A stretch of 11,774 bases of DNA from an uncultured Oscillospiraceae bacterium (GCA_947624465.1 CANQKJ010000042.1:1-11774), one strand, 5' to 3'; positions 1 to 7,004 are shown, counted from the stretch's first letter. A program made the numbers and translations. The notes: a model not told the origin generated them from the letters alone.

Positions 1-1
1 C

Positions 2-856
2 AAGTCCATGATGGCCAAGCGCCTGCCCTCCATCCTGCCCGATATGACCCGGGAGGAGGCCCTGGCCTGCACGGAGATCTACTCGGTGATGGGCATGACC
101 AGCCGGGAGGAGCCCATGGTGCTGCGGCGGCCCTTCCGCTCCCCCCACCACACCATCTCCGCCGTGGCCATGGTGGGCGGCGGCGCCACCCTGCGGCCGG
201 GGGAGATCTCCCTGGCCCACAACGGGGTGCTGTTTTTGGATGAGCTGCCCGAGTTCCACGCCGACGTGCTGGAGGTCCTCCGCCAGCCCCTGGAGGACGG
301 GCAGGCCAACCTGACGCGGGTGTCCGGCTCGGTGAGCTATCCCAGCCGGTTCATGCTGGTGTGCGCCATGAACCCCTGCAAGTGCGGCTGGTACGGCCAC
401 CCCTCCGGGCGGTGTACCTGCACCGAGCAGTCCGTCCGGCGGTATCTGTCAAGGCTGTCCGGCCCCATGCTGGACCGCATCGACATCTGCGTGGACGTGC
501 CCTCCCTGGAGTATGACGAGCTGTCCGGCGGGTCCGGTCCGGCGGAGTCCTCTGCGGTCATCCGGGCAAGGGTCAACGCCGCCAGGGCCGTCCAGCGGGA
601 GCGCTTCGGCCCGGACGGCCCCGCCTGCAACGCCCAGATGGGTCCCAAGGAGCTGAAAGCCTACTGCGCCCTGGACGGGGCGTGCCAGCAGCTCATCCGG
701 GGGGCCTATGACCGGCTGGGCCTCACCGCCCGGAGCTACGACCGCATCCTGCGTGTGGCCCGCACCATCGCCGACCTGGACGGGGCGGAGGATATCGAAG
801 TACAGCATTTGGCCGAAGCGCTACAGTACCGCCCGCCGGAACATCTGCGGGTATGA
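2..856 (+). CDS. comM: ComM/YifB-type Mg-chelatase-like AAA+ ATPase, C-terminal part (5' end outside window)
   Basis: The reading frame is already open at the left edge. Its first two codons read Lys-Ser, which fits the end of a Walker A motif (GxGKS), so the N-terminal portion lies upstream. Counting from the Met at base 8, Walker B is GVLFLDELPEF (D78-E79). A conserved cysteine-rich stretch follows (MNPCKCGW, then CTCTE), then an arginine-finger-like SGPMLDRID, and a helical C-terminal domain of the Mg_chelatase_C type (about residues 185-275, with LTARSYDRILRVARTIADL). Family members are about 500 residues, so roughly the last 285 are seen here. Homologues (ComM in Haemophilus and Vibrio) are hexameric helicases acting on branched DNA during natural transformation; in Firmicutes the gene is common but its role is less clear. 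The gene ends at TGA just before a terminator and converges on secG. Nothing looks broken; the truncation is the window edge. Confidence 0.93.
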   Translation, partial: KSMMAKRLPSILPDMTREEALACTEIYSVMGMTSREEPMVLRRPFRSPHHTISAVAMVGGGATLRPGEISLAHNGVLFLDELPEFHADVLEVLRQPLEDGQANLTRVSGSVSYPSRFMLVCAMNPCKCGWYGHPSGRCTCTEQSVRRYLSRLSGPMLDRIDICVDVPSLEYDELSGGSGPAESSAVIRARVNAARAVQRERFGPDGPACNAQMGPKELKAYCALDGACQQLIRGAYDRLGLTARSYDRILRVARTIADLDGAEDIEVQHLAEALQYRPPEHLRV

Positions 857-858
857 AA

Positions 859-887
859 AAATCCCTCTCCGCACCGGAGAGGGATTT
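859..887. terminator. Bidirectional rho-independent terminator between comM and secG
   Basis: A perfect 12-bp stem (859-870 with 876-887) encloses a 5-nt loop. Read on the minus strand it is followed by six T residues (bases 861-856), a strong terminator for secG. On the plus strand the T-run is short (TTTCC), so termination of comM is probably weaker. Confidence 0.85.
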
Positions 888-900
888 CCTTTGCGCCGCT

Positions 901-1143
901 TTAGGCGAACACGATGCCGATGACCAGGGTCAGCACCATGAAGCCGATGGCCACCCACTTGGTGACGCGGGCCAGCTTGGCGTCGGCGGTCTTGGCCTTG
1001 TTCTTGGACAGGAAGGTATCGGCGCCGCCGGCGATGGCCCCGGACAGGCCGGCGCTCTTGCCGGACTGGAGCATCACGATGGCGATGAGCACCAGGGCCA
1101 GGATGAAGTAGATGATGGACAGAACGATTTGAACAGGAGTCAT
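901..1143 (-). CDS. secG: SecG, preprotein translocase subunit
   Basis: Eighty residues, the usual size for Gram-positive SecG. It has two hydrophobic segments (about 4-24 and 60-80) joined by the typical polar loop containing LQSGKSAGLSGAIAGGAD. SecG is the small accessory subunit of the SecYEG channel in the cytoplasmic membrane and assists SecA-driven protein export. The start is ATG at 1143, preceded by GAAAGGA (1155-1161) 11 nt upstream. An in-frame earlier start at 1218 would lie upstream of the predicted transcription start and has no ribosome binding site, so I reject it. The gene is monocistronic here: its own promoter lies in the 258-bp region shared with divergent lexA, and a strong terminator lies downstream. 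In many Firmicutes secG precedes rnr; that is not the case here. Confidence 0.93.
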   Translation of the reverse strand: MTPVQIVLSIIYFILALVLIAIVMLQSGKSAGLSGAIAGGADTFLSKNKAKTADAKLARVTKWVAIGFMVLTLVIGIVFA

Positions 1144-1208
1144 ATTGGATCGTTTCCTTTCGGTTTGCAGTCTCAAATGGGCGCAGTCCGCCCGCACAGG
1201 TAAATTGT

Positions 1209-1237
1209 ATGTTACCACACTCTTCCGGGGATTGCAA
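1209..1237 (-). promoter_or_regulatory. Predicted secG promoter
   Basis: On the minus strand TTGCAA (1237-1232) is followed after 17 nt by TAACAT (1214-1209), preceded by an extended -10 TG (TGG-TAACAT). Transcription would start near 1202, about 58 nt before the secG ATG. This is assigned from consensus and spacing only. Confidence 0.5.
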
Positions 1238-1319
1238 GCACTTTTTTCGGCCCGCGCCCCGATTTTTGCCCCATTTCCCGCCGGGAGGCCGCCGGACGAA
1301 AAATTTTCTCAAAAAGCTT

Positions 1320-1333
1320 GGAACAAATGTTTG
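1320..1333 (+). promoter_or_regulatory. SOS box (LexA/DinR operator)
   Basis: GGAACAAATGTTTG matches the Bacillus-type SOS consensus CGAACRNRYGTTYG at every position but the first. Its last three bases overlap the first three of the lexA -35 hexamer, so LexA bound here should block RNA polymerase at its own promoter, giving the usual negative autoregulation. Confidence 0.85.
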
Positions 1334-1359
1334 ACAAAATGGAAGGGATGTTGTATACT
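1331..1359 (+). promoter_or_regulatory. lexA promoter
   Basis: A perfect -35 TTGACA (1331-1336), a 17-nt spacer and a -10 TATACT (1354-1359). Transcription is expected near 1366, about 36 nt ahead of the lexA start. Such a near-consensus promoter suits a gene strongly repressed by its own product. Confidence 0.85.
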
Positions 1360-1401
1360 GAGTTGCAGAAGAAACCGTTGCATTGAGGGAGGAACATCGT
1401 T

Positions 1402-2001
1402 ATGAGCAAACTGACCCCCAAACAGCAGCAGATCTATGACTATATCCTGGAGTTCACCGACGCCCACGGCTATCCCCCCTCGGTGCGGGAGATCGCCGAG
1501 GCGGTGGAGCTGAAATCCCCCTCCACCGTCCACTTCCATCTGAAGGGCCTGCGGGAGGCGGGACTCATCTCCCAGGCGGAGGGCAAGACAAGGGCCATTA
1601 CCATCACCGACGGGTCCCACAACCGGAAGGACCAGGTGCCCCTGGTGGGCTATGTGGCCGCCGGCGCCCCCATCCTGGCCCAGGAGAACATCGAGGAGTA
1701 TCTCACCTTCGACACCGAGGGCCTCACAGGGGAGCACTTCGCCCTGAAGGTCCGGGGCGAGTCCATGCTGGAGGCGGGCATCCTGCCCGGAGACCTGGTG
1801 GTGGTCCACCAGCAGCAGCAGGTCCGCAACGGCGATATCGTGGTGGCCCTGTTCGAGGACGAGGCCACCGTCAAGACCTTCCGCCGCGTCGACGGCCACA
1901 TCTGGCTCATGCCGGAGAACTCCAGCCCGGAGTATCAGCCCATCGATGGGGAGGGCTGCTCCATTTTGGGCCGGGTGGTGGCGGTCATCCGCCGGTATTG
2001 A
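1402..2001 (+). CDS. lexA: LexA, SOS-response repressor and self-cleaving serine peptidase
   Basis: LexA represses DNA-repair genes and cleaves itself when stimulated by RecA-ssDNA filaments. The 199-residue protein has the normal length. Residues 1-70 form the winged-helix DNA-binding domain, beginning KLTPKQQQIYDYI with recognition-helix region SPSTVHFHLKGL. The scissile Ala87-Gly88 bond lies in VGYVAAGAP. The S24 peptidase domain carries the catalytic dyad Ser121 (GESMLEAGILPGD) and Lys158 (EATVKTF). The ATG start is preceded by GAGGGAGG (1385-1392), 9 nt upstream. The promoter contains an SOS box, so autoregulation is clear. The gene stands alone between secG (divergent) and proBA, with its own terminator. 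All catalytic residues are present, so I expect a working repressor. Confidence 0.98.
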   Translation: MSKLTPKQQQIYDYILEFTDAHGYPPSVREIAEAVELKSPSTVHFHLKGLREAGLISQAEGKTRAITITDGSHNRKDQVPLVGYVAAGAPILAQENIEEYLTFDTEGLTGEHFALKVRGESMLEAGILPGDLVVVHQQQQVRNGDIVVALFEDEATVKTFRRVDGHIWLMPENSSPEYQPIDGEGCSILGRVVAVIRRY

Positions 2002-2016
2002 ACCCGTCAAAATCAG

Positions 2017-2048
2017 GGGAAGGGCCGAAAATCGGCCCTTCCCTTTTT
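2017..2048 (+). terminator. Rho-independent terminator of lexA
   Basis: A perfect 12-bp stem (2017-2028 with 2032-2043), an AAA loop and a run of five T. It begins 16 nt after the lexA stop and separates lexA from proBA. Confidence 0.92.
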
Positions 2049-2058
2049 CGTATTTCTA

Positions 2059-2067
2059 TGGTATGAT
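2059..2067 (+). promoter_or_regulatory. Possible extended -10 promoter of proBA
   Basis: TGGTATGAT is an extended -10 element (TGn-TATGAT) 35 nt ahead of proB, just after the lexA terminator. No convincing -35 lies at 16-18 nt upstream, so it would depend on the extended -10. I see no T-box leader or riboswitch in the short leader. Confidence 0.4.
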
Positions 2068-2102
2068 GGGGGAAACTTTAACGAGACAGAGAGGGAAAGC
2101 AG

Positions 2103-2888
2103 ATGAGGATCGTCGTGAAGGTGGGCACCTCCACCCTGGCCCACGCCACCGGGCGGCTGAACATCCGCCGGGTGGAGGAGCTGGTAAAGGTGCTGGCCGA
2201 CCTGAAAAACGCGGGCCATCAGTTGATCCTGGTGTCCTCCGGGGCCATCGGCATGGGGGTGGGCCGGCTGAACCTGCCGGGACGGCCCGCCGATATGCCC
2301 ACCAAGCAGGCGGCCGCCGCCGTGGGCCAGTGTGAGCTGATGTATACCTATGACCGGCTGTTCTCCCAGTACGGCCACACGGTGGCCCAGATTTTGCTCA
2401 CCGCCGGGGACGTGGAGCTGCCCCAGCGGCGGCATAACTTCGAGAACGTGATGGGCCGCCTGCTGGAGCTGGGCGCCCTGCCCGTCATCAACGAGAACGA
2501 CGCCGTGGCCACCGACGAGGTGGGCGTGTCCACCACCATCGGGGAGAACGACACCCTGTCCGCCATCGTGGCCGGGTGCGTGGGGGCCGACCTGCTGGTG
2601 ATCCTCAGCGACATCGACGGGCTGTACACCGCCGACCCCCGGAAGGACGGGGGCGCGAAGCTCATCCCGGAGGTGGCGGCCATCACCCCCGAGGTGGAGG
2701 CCCTGGCGGGAGGGACCGGCTCCGCCCTGGGTTCCGGCGGCATGGCCACCAAGCTGAAGGCCGCCAAACTGGTGATGGAGCGGGGCTGCGACATGGTCAT
2801 CGCCAACGGCCAGCGCCCGGAGGCCCTGTATGACATCGCGGCGGGAAAGCCCGCGGGCACTCGCTTTGTAGGGAGGAAGGACCCGTGA
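2103..2888 (+). CDS. proB: Glutamate 5-kinase (ProB), single-domain form without PUA
   Basis: ProB phosphorylates L-glutamate with ATP to gamma-glutamyl phosphate, the first and usually proline-inhibited step of proline synthesis in the cytoplasm. The 261 residues make one amino-acid-kinase domain: N-terminal VVKVGTSTL (K6), [20 protein letters not shown] (130-139), the nucleotide-binding [13 protein letters not shown], and [17 protein letters not shown] (204-220; K217). It ends soon after, so the C-terminal PUA domain of the 367-residue E. coli enzyme is absent. The sequence continues cleanly to its stop and into proA, so this is a natural short form. A GAGAGGGAA ribosome binding site (2089-2097) precedes the ATG. 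The stop overlaps the proA start by 4 bp (GTGA), which suggests coupled translation. No proC is seen in the window. Confidence 0.96.
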   Translation: MRIVVKVGTSTLAHATGRLNIRRVEELVKVLADLKNAGHQLILVSSGAIGMGVGRLNLPGRPADMPTKQAAAAVGQCELMYTYDRLFSQYGHTVAQILLTAGDVELPQRRHNFENVMGRLLELGALPVINENDAVATDEVGVSTTIGENDTLSAIVAGCVGADLLVILSDIDGLYTADPRKDGGAKLIPEVAAITPEVEALAGGTGSALGSGGMATKLKAAKLVMERGCDMVIANGQRPEALYDIAAGKPAGTRFVGRKDP

Positions 2889-4141
2889 CCACACTGGAGC
2901 TGTTACAGCGGGCCAAAGCCGCCAAAACGGCCATGGCCCTGGCCGATACCGACGCCAAAAACGCCGCGCTGCTGGCTATGGCGGACGCGTTGGAGGCCCA
3001 CGCCGGGGCCATCCTGGCGGCCAACGGGCTGGATCTGGAGGCGGCGAAGGGGACCGTCTCCGACGTGATGCTGGACCGGCTGGCCCTGTCGGAGGAGCGC
3101 ATCGCGGGCATGGCCCAAGGAGTCCGGGAGGTGGCCGCCCTGCCCGACCCGGCGGGGGAGATCCTCAGCCGGGTGGAGCGGCCCAACGGCCTTATCATTG
3201 AAAAGACCGCCGTCCCCATGGGGGTCATCGCCATCATCTATGAGAGCCGGCCCAACGTCACCTCCGACGCGGCGGCCCTGGCCCTCAAGGCCGGCTCCGC
3301 CTGCGTGCTGCGCTGCGGGAAGGAGGCCCACCGCTCCGCCGCCGCCATCGTGGAGGCGCTGAAGGCGGGGCTGACCTCCGCCGGACTGCCCGCCGACGCC
3401 CTGGGGCTGGTGGAGGACATCTCCCGGGGCTCGGCAAACGAGCTGATGACCGCCTCCGGCTATGTGGACCTGCTCATCCCCCGGGGGGGTGCGGGACTCA
3501 TCCGGGCCTGCGTGGAAAACGCCACCGTCCCCGTCATCGAGACGGGCACCGGCATCTGCCACATCTACGTGGACAAGGACGCCGACCAGGACATGGCCCT
3601 GGACATCCTGGAGAACGCCAAGTGCTCCCGGCCCTCGGTCTGCAACGCCGCCGAGGTCTGCCTGGTCCACCGGGCCATCGCCCCGGAGTTCCTGCCCAAG
3701 TTCAAAAAGCGCATGGCGGACGGGCGGGCCGCCGCCGGCAGGCCCCCGGTGGAGCTGCGGCTGGACGCTGCGGCCGCCCGGATCATCGACGGTACGCCGG
3801 CGGGGGAGAAGGACTTCGACACCGAGTTTTTGGACTATATCATGGCCGTGAAGATCGTGGACGGGGTGGAGGCGGCTATGGCCCACATCGCCGCCCACTC
3901 CACCGGCCACTCGGAGAGCATCGTCACGAAAGACGAGGGGATCGCCCGGAAGTTCCTCCGGGGGGTGGACTCCGCCGCCGTGTACTGGAACGCCTCCACC
4001 CGGTTCACCGACGGGGGGGAGTTCGGCCTGGGCTGTGAGATGGGCATCTCCACCCAGCGGCTCCACGCCCGGGGACCCATGGGGCTGCGGGAGCTTTGCT
4101 CCTACAAGTACGTCGTCACCGGGGCGGGACAGATCCGATAA
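2885..4141 (+). CDS. proA: Glutamate-5-semialdehyde dehydrogenase / gamma-glutamyl phosphate reductase (ProA)
   Basis: ProA reduces gamma-glutamyl phosphate with NADPH to glutamate-5-semialdehyde, which cyclises and is reduced by ProC to proline. At 418 residues it matches the family length. It belongs to the aldehyde dehydrogenase superfamily. Visible signatures are [16 protein letters not shown] (about 113-128), [24 protein letters not shown], the catalytic cysteine Cys253 in RPSVCNAAE, and the C-terminal [24 protein letters not shown]. The start is GTG at 2885, embedded in the proB stop (GTGA). A GGGAGGAAGG ribosome binding site (2871-2880) inside the end of proB supports it. Its translation is probably coupled to proB, which helps hand over the labile acyl phosphate. 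A terminator follows directly. Confidence 0.97.
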   Translation: MTTLELLQRAKAAKTAMALADTDAKNAALLAMADALEAHAGAILAANGLDLEAAKGTVSDVMLDRLALSEERIAGMAQGVREVAALPDPAGEILSRVERPNGLIIEKTAVPMGVIAIIYESRPNVTSDAAALALKAGSACVLRCGKEAHRSAAAIVEALKAGLTSAGLPADALGLVEDISRGSANELMTASGYVDLLIPRGGAGLIRACVENATVPVIETGTGICHIYVDKDADQDMALDILENAKCSRPSVCNAAEVCLVHRAIAPEFLPKFKKRMADGRAAAGRPPVELRLDAAAARIIDGTPAGEKDFDTEFLDYIMAVKIVDGVEAAMAHIAAHSTGHSESIVTKDEGIARKFLRGVDSAAVYWNASTRFTDGGEFGLGCEMGISTQRLHARGPMGLRELCSYKYVVTGAGQIR

Positions 4142-4151
4142 GCGCCACCGA

Positions 4152-4182
4152 GGCGGGGCCGGGAGGCCCCGCCGTTTTTTTT
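4152..4182 (+). terminator. Rho-independent terminator of proBA
   Basis: A perfect 9-bp GC stem (4152-4160 with 4165-4173), a GGGA loop and eight T residues (4175-4182), starting 10 nt after the proA stop. Confidence 0.95.
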
Positions 4183-4204
4183 GCGCAAATTTCCAAATTC
4201 CCTG

Positions 4205-4233
4205 TTGACAGGGCGGCGACACTGTGCTAACAT
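4205..4233 (+). promoter_or_regulatory. Promoter of the metal-efflux operon
   Basis: Perfect -35 TTGACA (4205-4210), a 17-nt spacer and TAACAT (4228-4233) with an extended TG (TGC-TAACAT). Transcription should begin near 4240, 35 nt before cadC. The downstream half overlaps the predicted repressor operator. Confidence 0.8.
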
Positions 4234-4254
4234 ATGAGCAGATGTTCAGATGTT
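4229..4254 (+). promoter_or_regulatory. 12-2-12 ArsR/SmtB-type operator for the CadC-like repressor
   Basis: An imperfect inverted repeat has left arm AACATATGAGCA (4229-4240), centre GA and right arm TGTTCAGATGTT (4243-4254). The arms match at 10 of 12 positions. The 12-2-12 layout and the ATGA-CA / TGTTCA-GAT core are those of SmtB/CadC-family operators. It covers most of the -10 hexamer and the start point, so apo-repressor binding should block transcription until Cd, Pb or Zn releases it. Confidence 0.8.
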
Positions 4255-4274
4255 TGACCGAAAGGAGTGGGACC

Positions 4275-4637
4275 ATGGACGAGAACCAGGAGATCGAGCG
4301 GTGCGGCTTCCTCTGCGTCCACGAGGACACGGTGGCCCAGGTGCTGGAGCAGATGCCCGGCGACGAGACCCTGTACGATCTGGCGGAGCTGTTCAAGGTG
4401 TTCGGGGACTCTACCCGCGTCAAGATCCTCTACGCCCTGTTCGAGGCGGAGCTGTGCGTGTGCGATATCGCCCAGCTGCTGGGCCTTACCCAGTCCGCCG
4501 TGTCCCACCAGCTGCGGGTGCTGAAGGGCAGCCGGCTGGTGAAGCCCCGGAAGGACGGCAAGACCGTGTTCTACTCCCTGGCCGACGACCACGTCCGCAA
4601 GATCATCGCCCAGGGGATGGACCACATCACCGAGTGA
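4275..4637 (+). CDS. cadC: CadC-type ArsR/SmtB family metal-sensing repressor (Cd/Pb/Zn)
   Basis: A 120-residue winged-helix repressor that should hold the efflux operon off until a soft or divalent metal binds. Compared with my recollection of Staphylococcus pI258 CadC, both metal sites are kept at a constant +3 offset. The cysteine site is C10 and C14 (RCGFLCVHED) plus C61 and C63 (ELCVCDIA), equivalent to CadC C7, C11, C58 and C60, which bind Cd, Pb or Bi. The alpha-5 site is D104, H106, H117 and E120 (equivalent to D101, H103, H114 and E117), which binds Zn. The recognition helix is TQSAVSHQLRVLK. The ATG has AAAGGAGTG (4261-4269) about 7 nt upstream; an in-frame ATG at 4224 lies before the predicted transcription start and is rejected. 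It heads the operon with the HMA protein and ATPase. Confidence 0.93.
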   Translation: MDENQEIERCGFLCVHEDTVAQVLEQMPGDETLYDLAELFKVFGDSTRVKILYALFEAELCVCDIAQLLGLTQSAVSHQLRVLKGSRLVKPRKDGKTVFYSLADDHVRKIIAQGMDHITE

Positions 4638-4639
4638 CC

Positions 4640-4668
4640 TGCGGGGGCCGTCCCCCGGGCGGCCCGCA
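4640..4668 (+). other. Intercistronic GC hairpin between cadC and the HMA gene
   Basis: TGCGGG (4640-4645) pairs with CCCGCA (4663-4668), with an inner 3-bp stem after a small bulge. It starts 2 nt after the cadC stop. No T-run follows (AAAAACC instead), so it is not an intrinsic terminator. It could stabilise or mark a processing point in the mRNA. Confidence 0.45.
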
Positions 4669-4701
4669 AAAACCAAACCGTACATAGAAGGAGTGCTTCC
4701 C

Positions 4702-4914
4702 ATGAAAAAGACCTACAAGCTCGTGGACCTGGACTGCGCCAACTGCGCCGCCAAGATGCAGGACGCCATCAAGAAGCTGGACGGGGTGGAGGACTGCACC
4801 GTCAACTTCCTCACCCAGAAGATGACCATCACCGCCGACGACGTGGAGGCCCTCATGCCCGCCGTGCTCAAGTGCGTCAAGAAGGTGGAGCCCGACTGCC
4901 AGGTGGTGCTGTAA
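4702..4914 (+). CDS. Free-standing heavy-metal-associated (HMA) metal-binding protein
   Basis: A 70-residue single HMA domain with the beta-alpha-beta-beta-alpha-beta pattern. The metal loop is LDCANCAAK: Cys12 and Cys15 form CxxC, and Asp11 just before matches the DCxxC form of Zn/Cd/Pb HMA domains (as in ZntA) rather than the MTCxxC of copper chaperones. Three further cysteines (C32, C58, C66) are present. No signal peptide is seen, so it should be cytosolic. The start is ATG 4702 with AAGGAG (4688-4693) 8 nt upstream. It lies directly before a P1B-ATPase that has no N-terminal HMA, so it probably supplies that function in trans, as a chaperone or regulatory metal-binding partner. That role is inferred from context. 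A terminator-like hairpin follows it. Confidence 0.88.
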   Translation: MKKTYKLVDLDCANCAAKMQDAIKKLDGVEDCTVNFLTQKMTITADDVEALMPAVLKCVKKVEPDCQVVL

Positions 4915-4925
4915 AGCCCTTTTGA

Positions 4926-4968
4926 CCGCCCGGTTCCGTGCCTCCGCGGGGGACACGGGCGGTTTTTT
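4926..4968 (+). terminator. Terminator-like hairpin inside the metal operon (HMA gene / cadA)
   Basis: CCGCCCG (4926-4932) pairs with CGGGCGG (4956-4962), followed by six T residues. An alternative internal stem (CCGTG 4936-4940 with CACGG 4954-4958) competes with it. No convincing promoter is seen in the 31 nt from here to cadA, so cadA probably depends on read-through. Partial termination would give more HMA protein than ATPase. Confidence 0.75.
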
Positions 4969-4999
4969 GCGCCCTTTTTAAGACAAGGAGGAAACTCCC

Positions 5000-6859
5000 A
5001 TGACGAAAAAACAGAAAAAGATGCTGGCCCGCATCCTCATTTCGGCGGCGCTGCTCATCGCGGCGCACTTTGTCCCGCTGGAGGGGCTGTGGCGGCTGCC
5101 GCTGTACCTGGCGCCCTACTTCATCATCGGCTGGGACGTGCTGTGGAAGGCCATCCGCAACATCGCCCACGGCCAGGTGTTCGACGAGAACTTCCTCATG
5201 TCCCTGGCCACCGTGGGCGCCCTGGTGCTGGGCGAGTATGCCGAGGCGGTGGGGGTCATGCTGTTCTACCAGGTGGGCGAGCTGTTCCAGAGCTACGCCG
5301 TGGGCAAGTCCCGGCAGTCCATCGCCCAGCTCATGGACATCCGGCCCGACGCGGCCAACGTGGAGCGGAACGGCGAGATCGTTGAGGTGGACCCGGAGGA
5401 GGTGGAGATCGGCGAGACCATCGTCATCCGCCCCGGTGAGAAGGTCCCCCTGGACGGGGTGGTGCTGGAGGGCTCCTCCGCCATCGACACCGCCGCCCTC
5501 ACCGGCGAGTCGGCGCCCAGAGACGCGGCGGCGGGCGGCGAGCTGCTGTCCGGCTGCGTGAACCTCACCGGCCTGCTGAAGGTCCGGGTCACCAAGGAGT
5601 TCGGCCAGTCCACCGTGGCCAAGATCCTGGACCTGGTGGAGAACGCCTCCTCCAAAAAGGCCAAGGCGGAGAACTTCATCACCAAGTTCGCCCGGTACTA
5701 CACCCCCGCCGTGGTGTTCGGGGCGCTGGCCCTGGCCATCCTCCCCTCTCTCTTTACCCACGACTGGCGGACCTGGGTGAGCCGCGCCCTCATCTTTCTG
5801 GTCATCTCCTGCCCCTGCGCCCTGGTCATCTCCATCCCCCTGTCCTTCTTCGGGGGCATCGGCGGGGCCTCTCGGAAGGGCATCCTGGTGAAGGGCGGCA
5901 ACTACCTGGAGCTGCTGGCCAACGCCGGCATCGTGGTGTTCGACAAGACGGGCACCCTCACCAAGGGGACCTTCGCCGTGTCTGAGGTCCATCCCGTGGG
6001 GGTGAGCGAAAGCGAGCTGCTGGAGCTGGCCGCTCTGGCGGAGCAGCACTCCAGCCACCCCATCGCCCAATCCCTCCGGGCGGCCTGGGGCGGAGAGCCC
6101 GATCCCCGGCGGGTGGCCGGCGTGACCGAGATCGCCGGCCAGGGGGTCAAGGCCCTGGTGGACGGCAAAGAGGTGCTGGCCGGCAACCGGAAGCTGATGG
6201 CCTCCCTCCCCGGCTGGACGGACGGGGCCGCCGGCGGCGCGGCGGGCACCGTGGTCCACGTGGCGGCGGACGGAAAGTACATCGGATATGTGACGGTGGC
6301 CGACCAGATCAAGGAGACCGCTCCCAAAGCGCTGGCCGATCTGAAGGCCGCCGGGGTGCGCAGGACCGTCATGCTCACCGGCGACAGCGAGGCCGTGGGC
6401 AGGGCGGTGGGCGAAAGCTTAAGCATCGACGAGGTCCACGCGGGCCTGCTGCCCGGCGACAAGGTGGACCGGGTGGAGGATCTGCTGGCCTCCAAGGGGC
6501 CCAAAGAACAGCTGGTGTTTGTGGGGGACGGCATCAACGACGCGCCGGTGCTGAGCCGCGCCGACGTGGGGGTGGCCATGGGCGCCCTGGGGTCCGACGC
6601 CGCCATCGAGGCCGCCGACGTGGTGCTGATGGACGACGATCTGTCCAAGCTGGCCGACGCGGTGTCCATCGCGCGGAAGTGTCTGCGCATCGTGCGGCAG
6701 AACATCGTGTTCGCCCTGGGCGTCAAGGGGCTGTTCCTGCTGCTGGGGGCGGCGGGCTGCGCCAATATGTGGGAGGCCGTCTTTGCCGACGTGGGCGTGG
6801 CGGTCATCGCCATCCTCAACGCCAGCAGGATGCTGAAGACCGATCAACGGTCAAAATGA
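5000..6859 (+). CDS. cadA: P1B-type ATPase exporting Zn/Cd/Pb, lacking an N-terminal HMA domain
   Basis: This inner-membrane pump uses ATP to export soft divalent metals. At 619 residues it is shorter than CadA or ZntA (over 700) because it begins straight at membrane segments A and B (about 10-52) with no HMA domain. Motifs in order are the actuator TGES (168-171), the CPC metal site (C271-P272-C273), the phosphorylated Asp315 in DKTGTLT, the P1B histidine-proline pair H353-P354 (SSHPIA), GDGIND (509-514), and the last membrane helices with Lys576 and Asp597. The Lys and Asp are 21 residues apart, as ZntA K693 and D714, which points to the Zn/Cd/Pb subgroup rather than copper. A strong AAGGAGG (4985-4991) lies 8 nt before the ATG. 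Control should come from the upstream CadC-like repressor. Confidence 0.95.
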   Translation: MTKKQKKMLARILISAALLIAAHFVPLEGLWRLPLYLAPYFIIGWDVLWKAIRNIAHGQVFDENFLMSLATVGALVLGEYAEAVGVMLFYQVGELFQSYAVGKSRQSIAQLMDIRPDAANVERNGEIVEVDPEEVEIGETIVIRPGEKVPLDGVVLEGSSAIDTAALTGESAPRDAAAGGELLSGCVNLTGLLKVRVTKEFGQSTVAKILDLVENASSKKAKAENFITKFARYYTPAVVFGALALAILPSLFTHDWRTWVSRALIFLVISCPCALVISIPLSFFGGIGGASRKGILVKGGNYLELLANAGIVVFDKTGTLTKGTFAVSEVHPVGVSESELLELAALAEQHSSHPIAQSLRAAWGGEPDPRRVAGVTEIAGQGVKALVDGKEVLAGNRKLMASLPGWTDGAAGGAAGTVVHVAADGKYIGYVTVADQIKETAPKALADLKAAGVRRTVMLTGDSEAVGRAVGESLSIDEVHAGLLPGDKVDRVEDLLASKGPKEQLVFVGDGINDAPVLSRADVGVAMGALGSDAAIEAADVVLMDDDLSKLADAVSIARKCLRIVRQNIVFALGVKGLFLLLGAAGCANMWEAVFADVGVAVIAILNASRMLKTDQRSK

Positions 6860-6896
6860 AAGTCTAAAGGCAGACTGTTGCATTTGTGTACAGAAG

Positions 6897-6943
6897 TTCT
6901 CAGGAATCGCCCGGTTTTTTGGACAATTCCTGAGAATTTTTTT
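6897..6943 (+). terminator. Terminator of the metal-efflux operon
   Basis: A perfect 11-bp stem TTCTCAGGAAT / ATTCCTGAGAA (6897-6907 with 6926-6936) has an 18-nt loop and is followed by seven T residues. The long loop is unusual, but the stem and T-run are convincing. Confidence 0.85.
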
Positions 6944-6971
6944 CTTTTGCCTGAAAACTTTATGAATTTAC

Positions 6972-7000
6972 TTGCAAAAAGCGAAAAAGTGGCATATAAT
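6972..7000 (+). promoter_or_regulatory. Promoter of the AGCS symporter gene
   Basis: TTGCAA (6972-6977), a 17-nt spacer and a perfect TATAAT (6995-7000). Transcription should begin near 7007, leaving a leader of about 27 nt. That is too short for a glycine riboswitch. Confidence 0.8.
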
Positions 7001-7004
7001 GCCC

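Noticed and set aside
4224..4274. Upstream in-frame ATG for cadC
   Set aside because: It lies between the -35 and -10 of the predicted promoter; the ATG at 4275 has a good ribosome binding site and matches the CadC N-terminus.
2903..4423. Long minus-strand open frame (about 500 codons) opposite proA and cadC
   Set aside because: Antisense shadow of GC-rich genes; it spans two transcription units and a terminator, and its translation is low-complexity with no family resemblance.
4877..6259. Minus-strand open frame of about 460 codons opposite the P1B-ATPase
   Set aside because: Antisense to clear ATPase motifs; no ribosome binding site or domain recognised.
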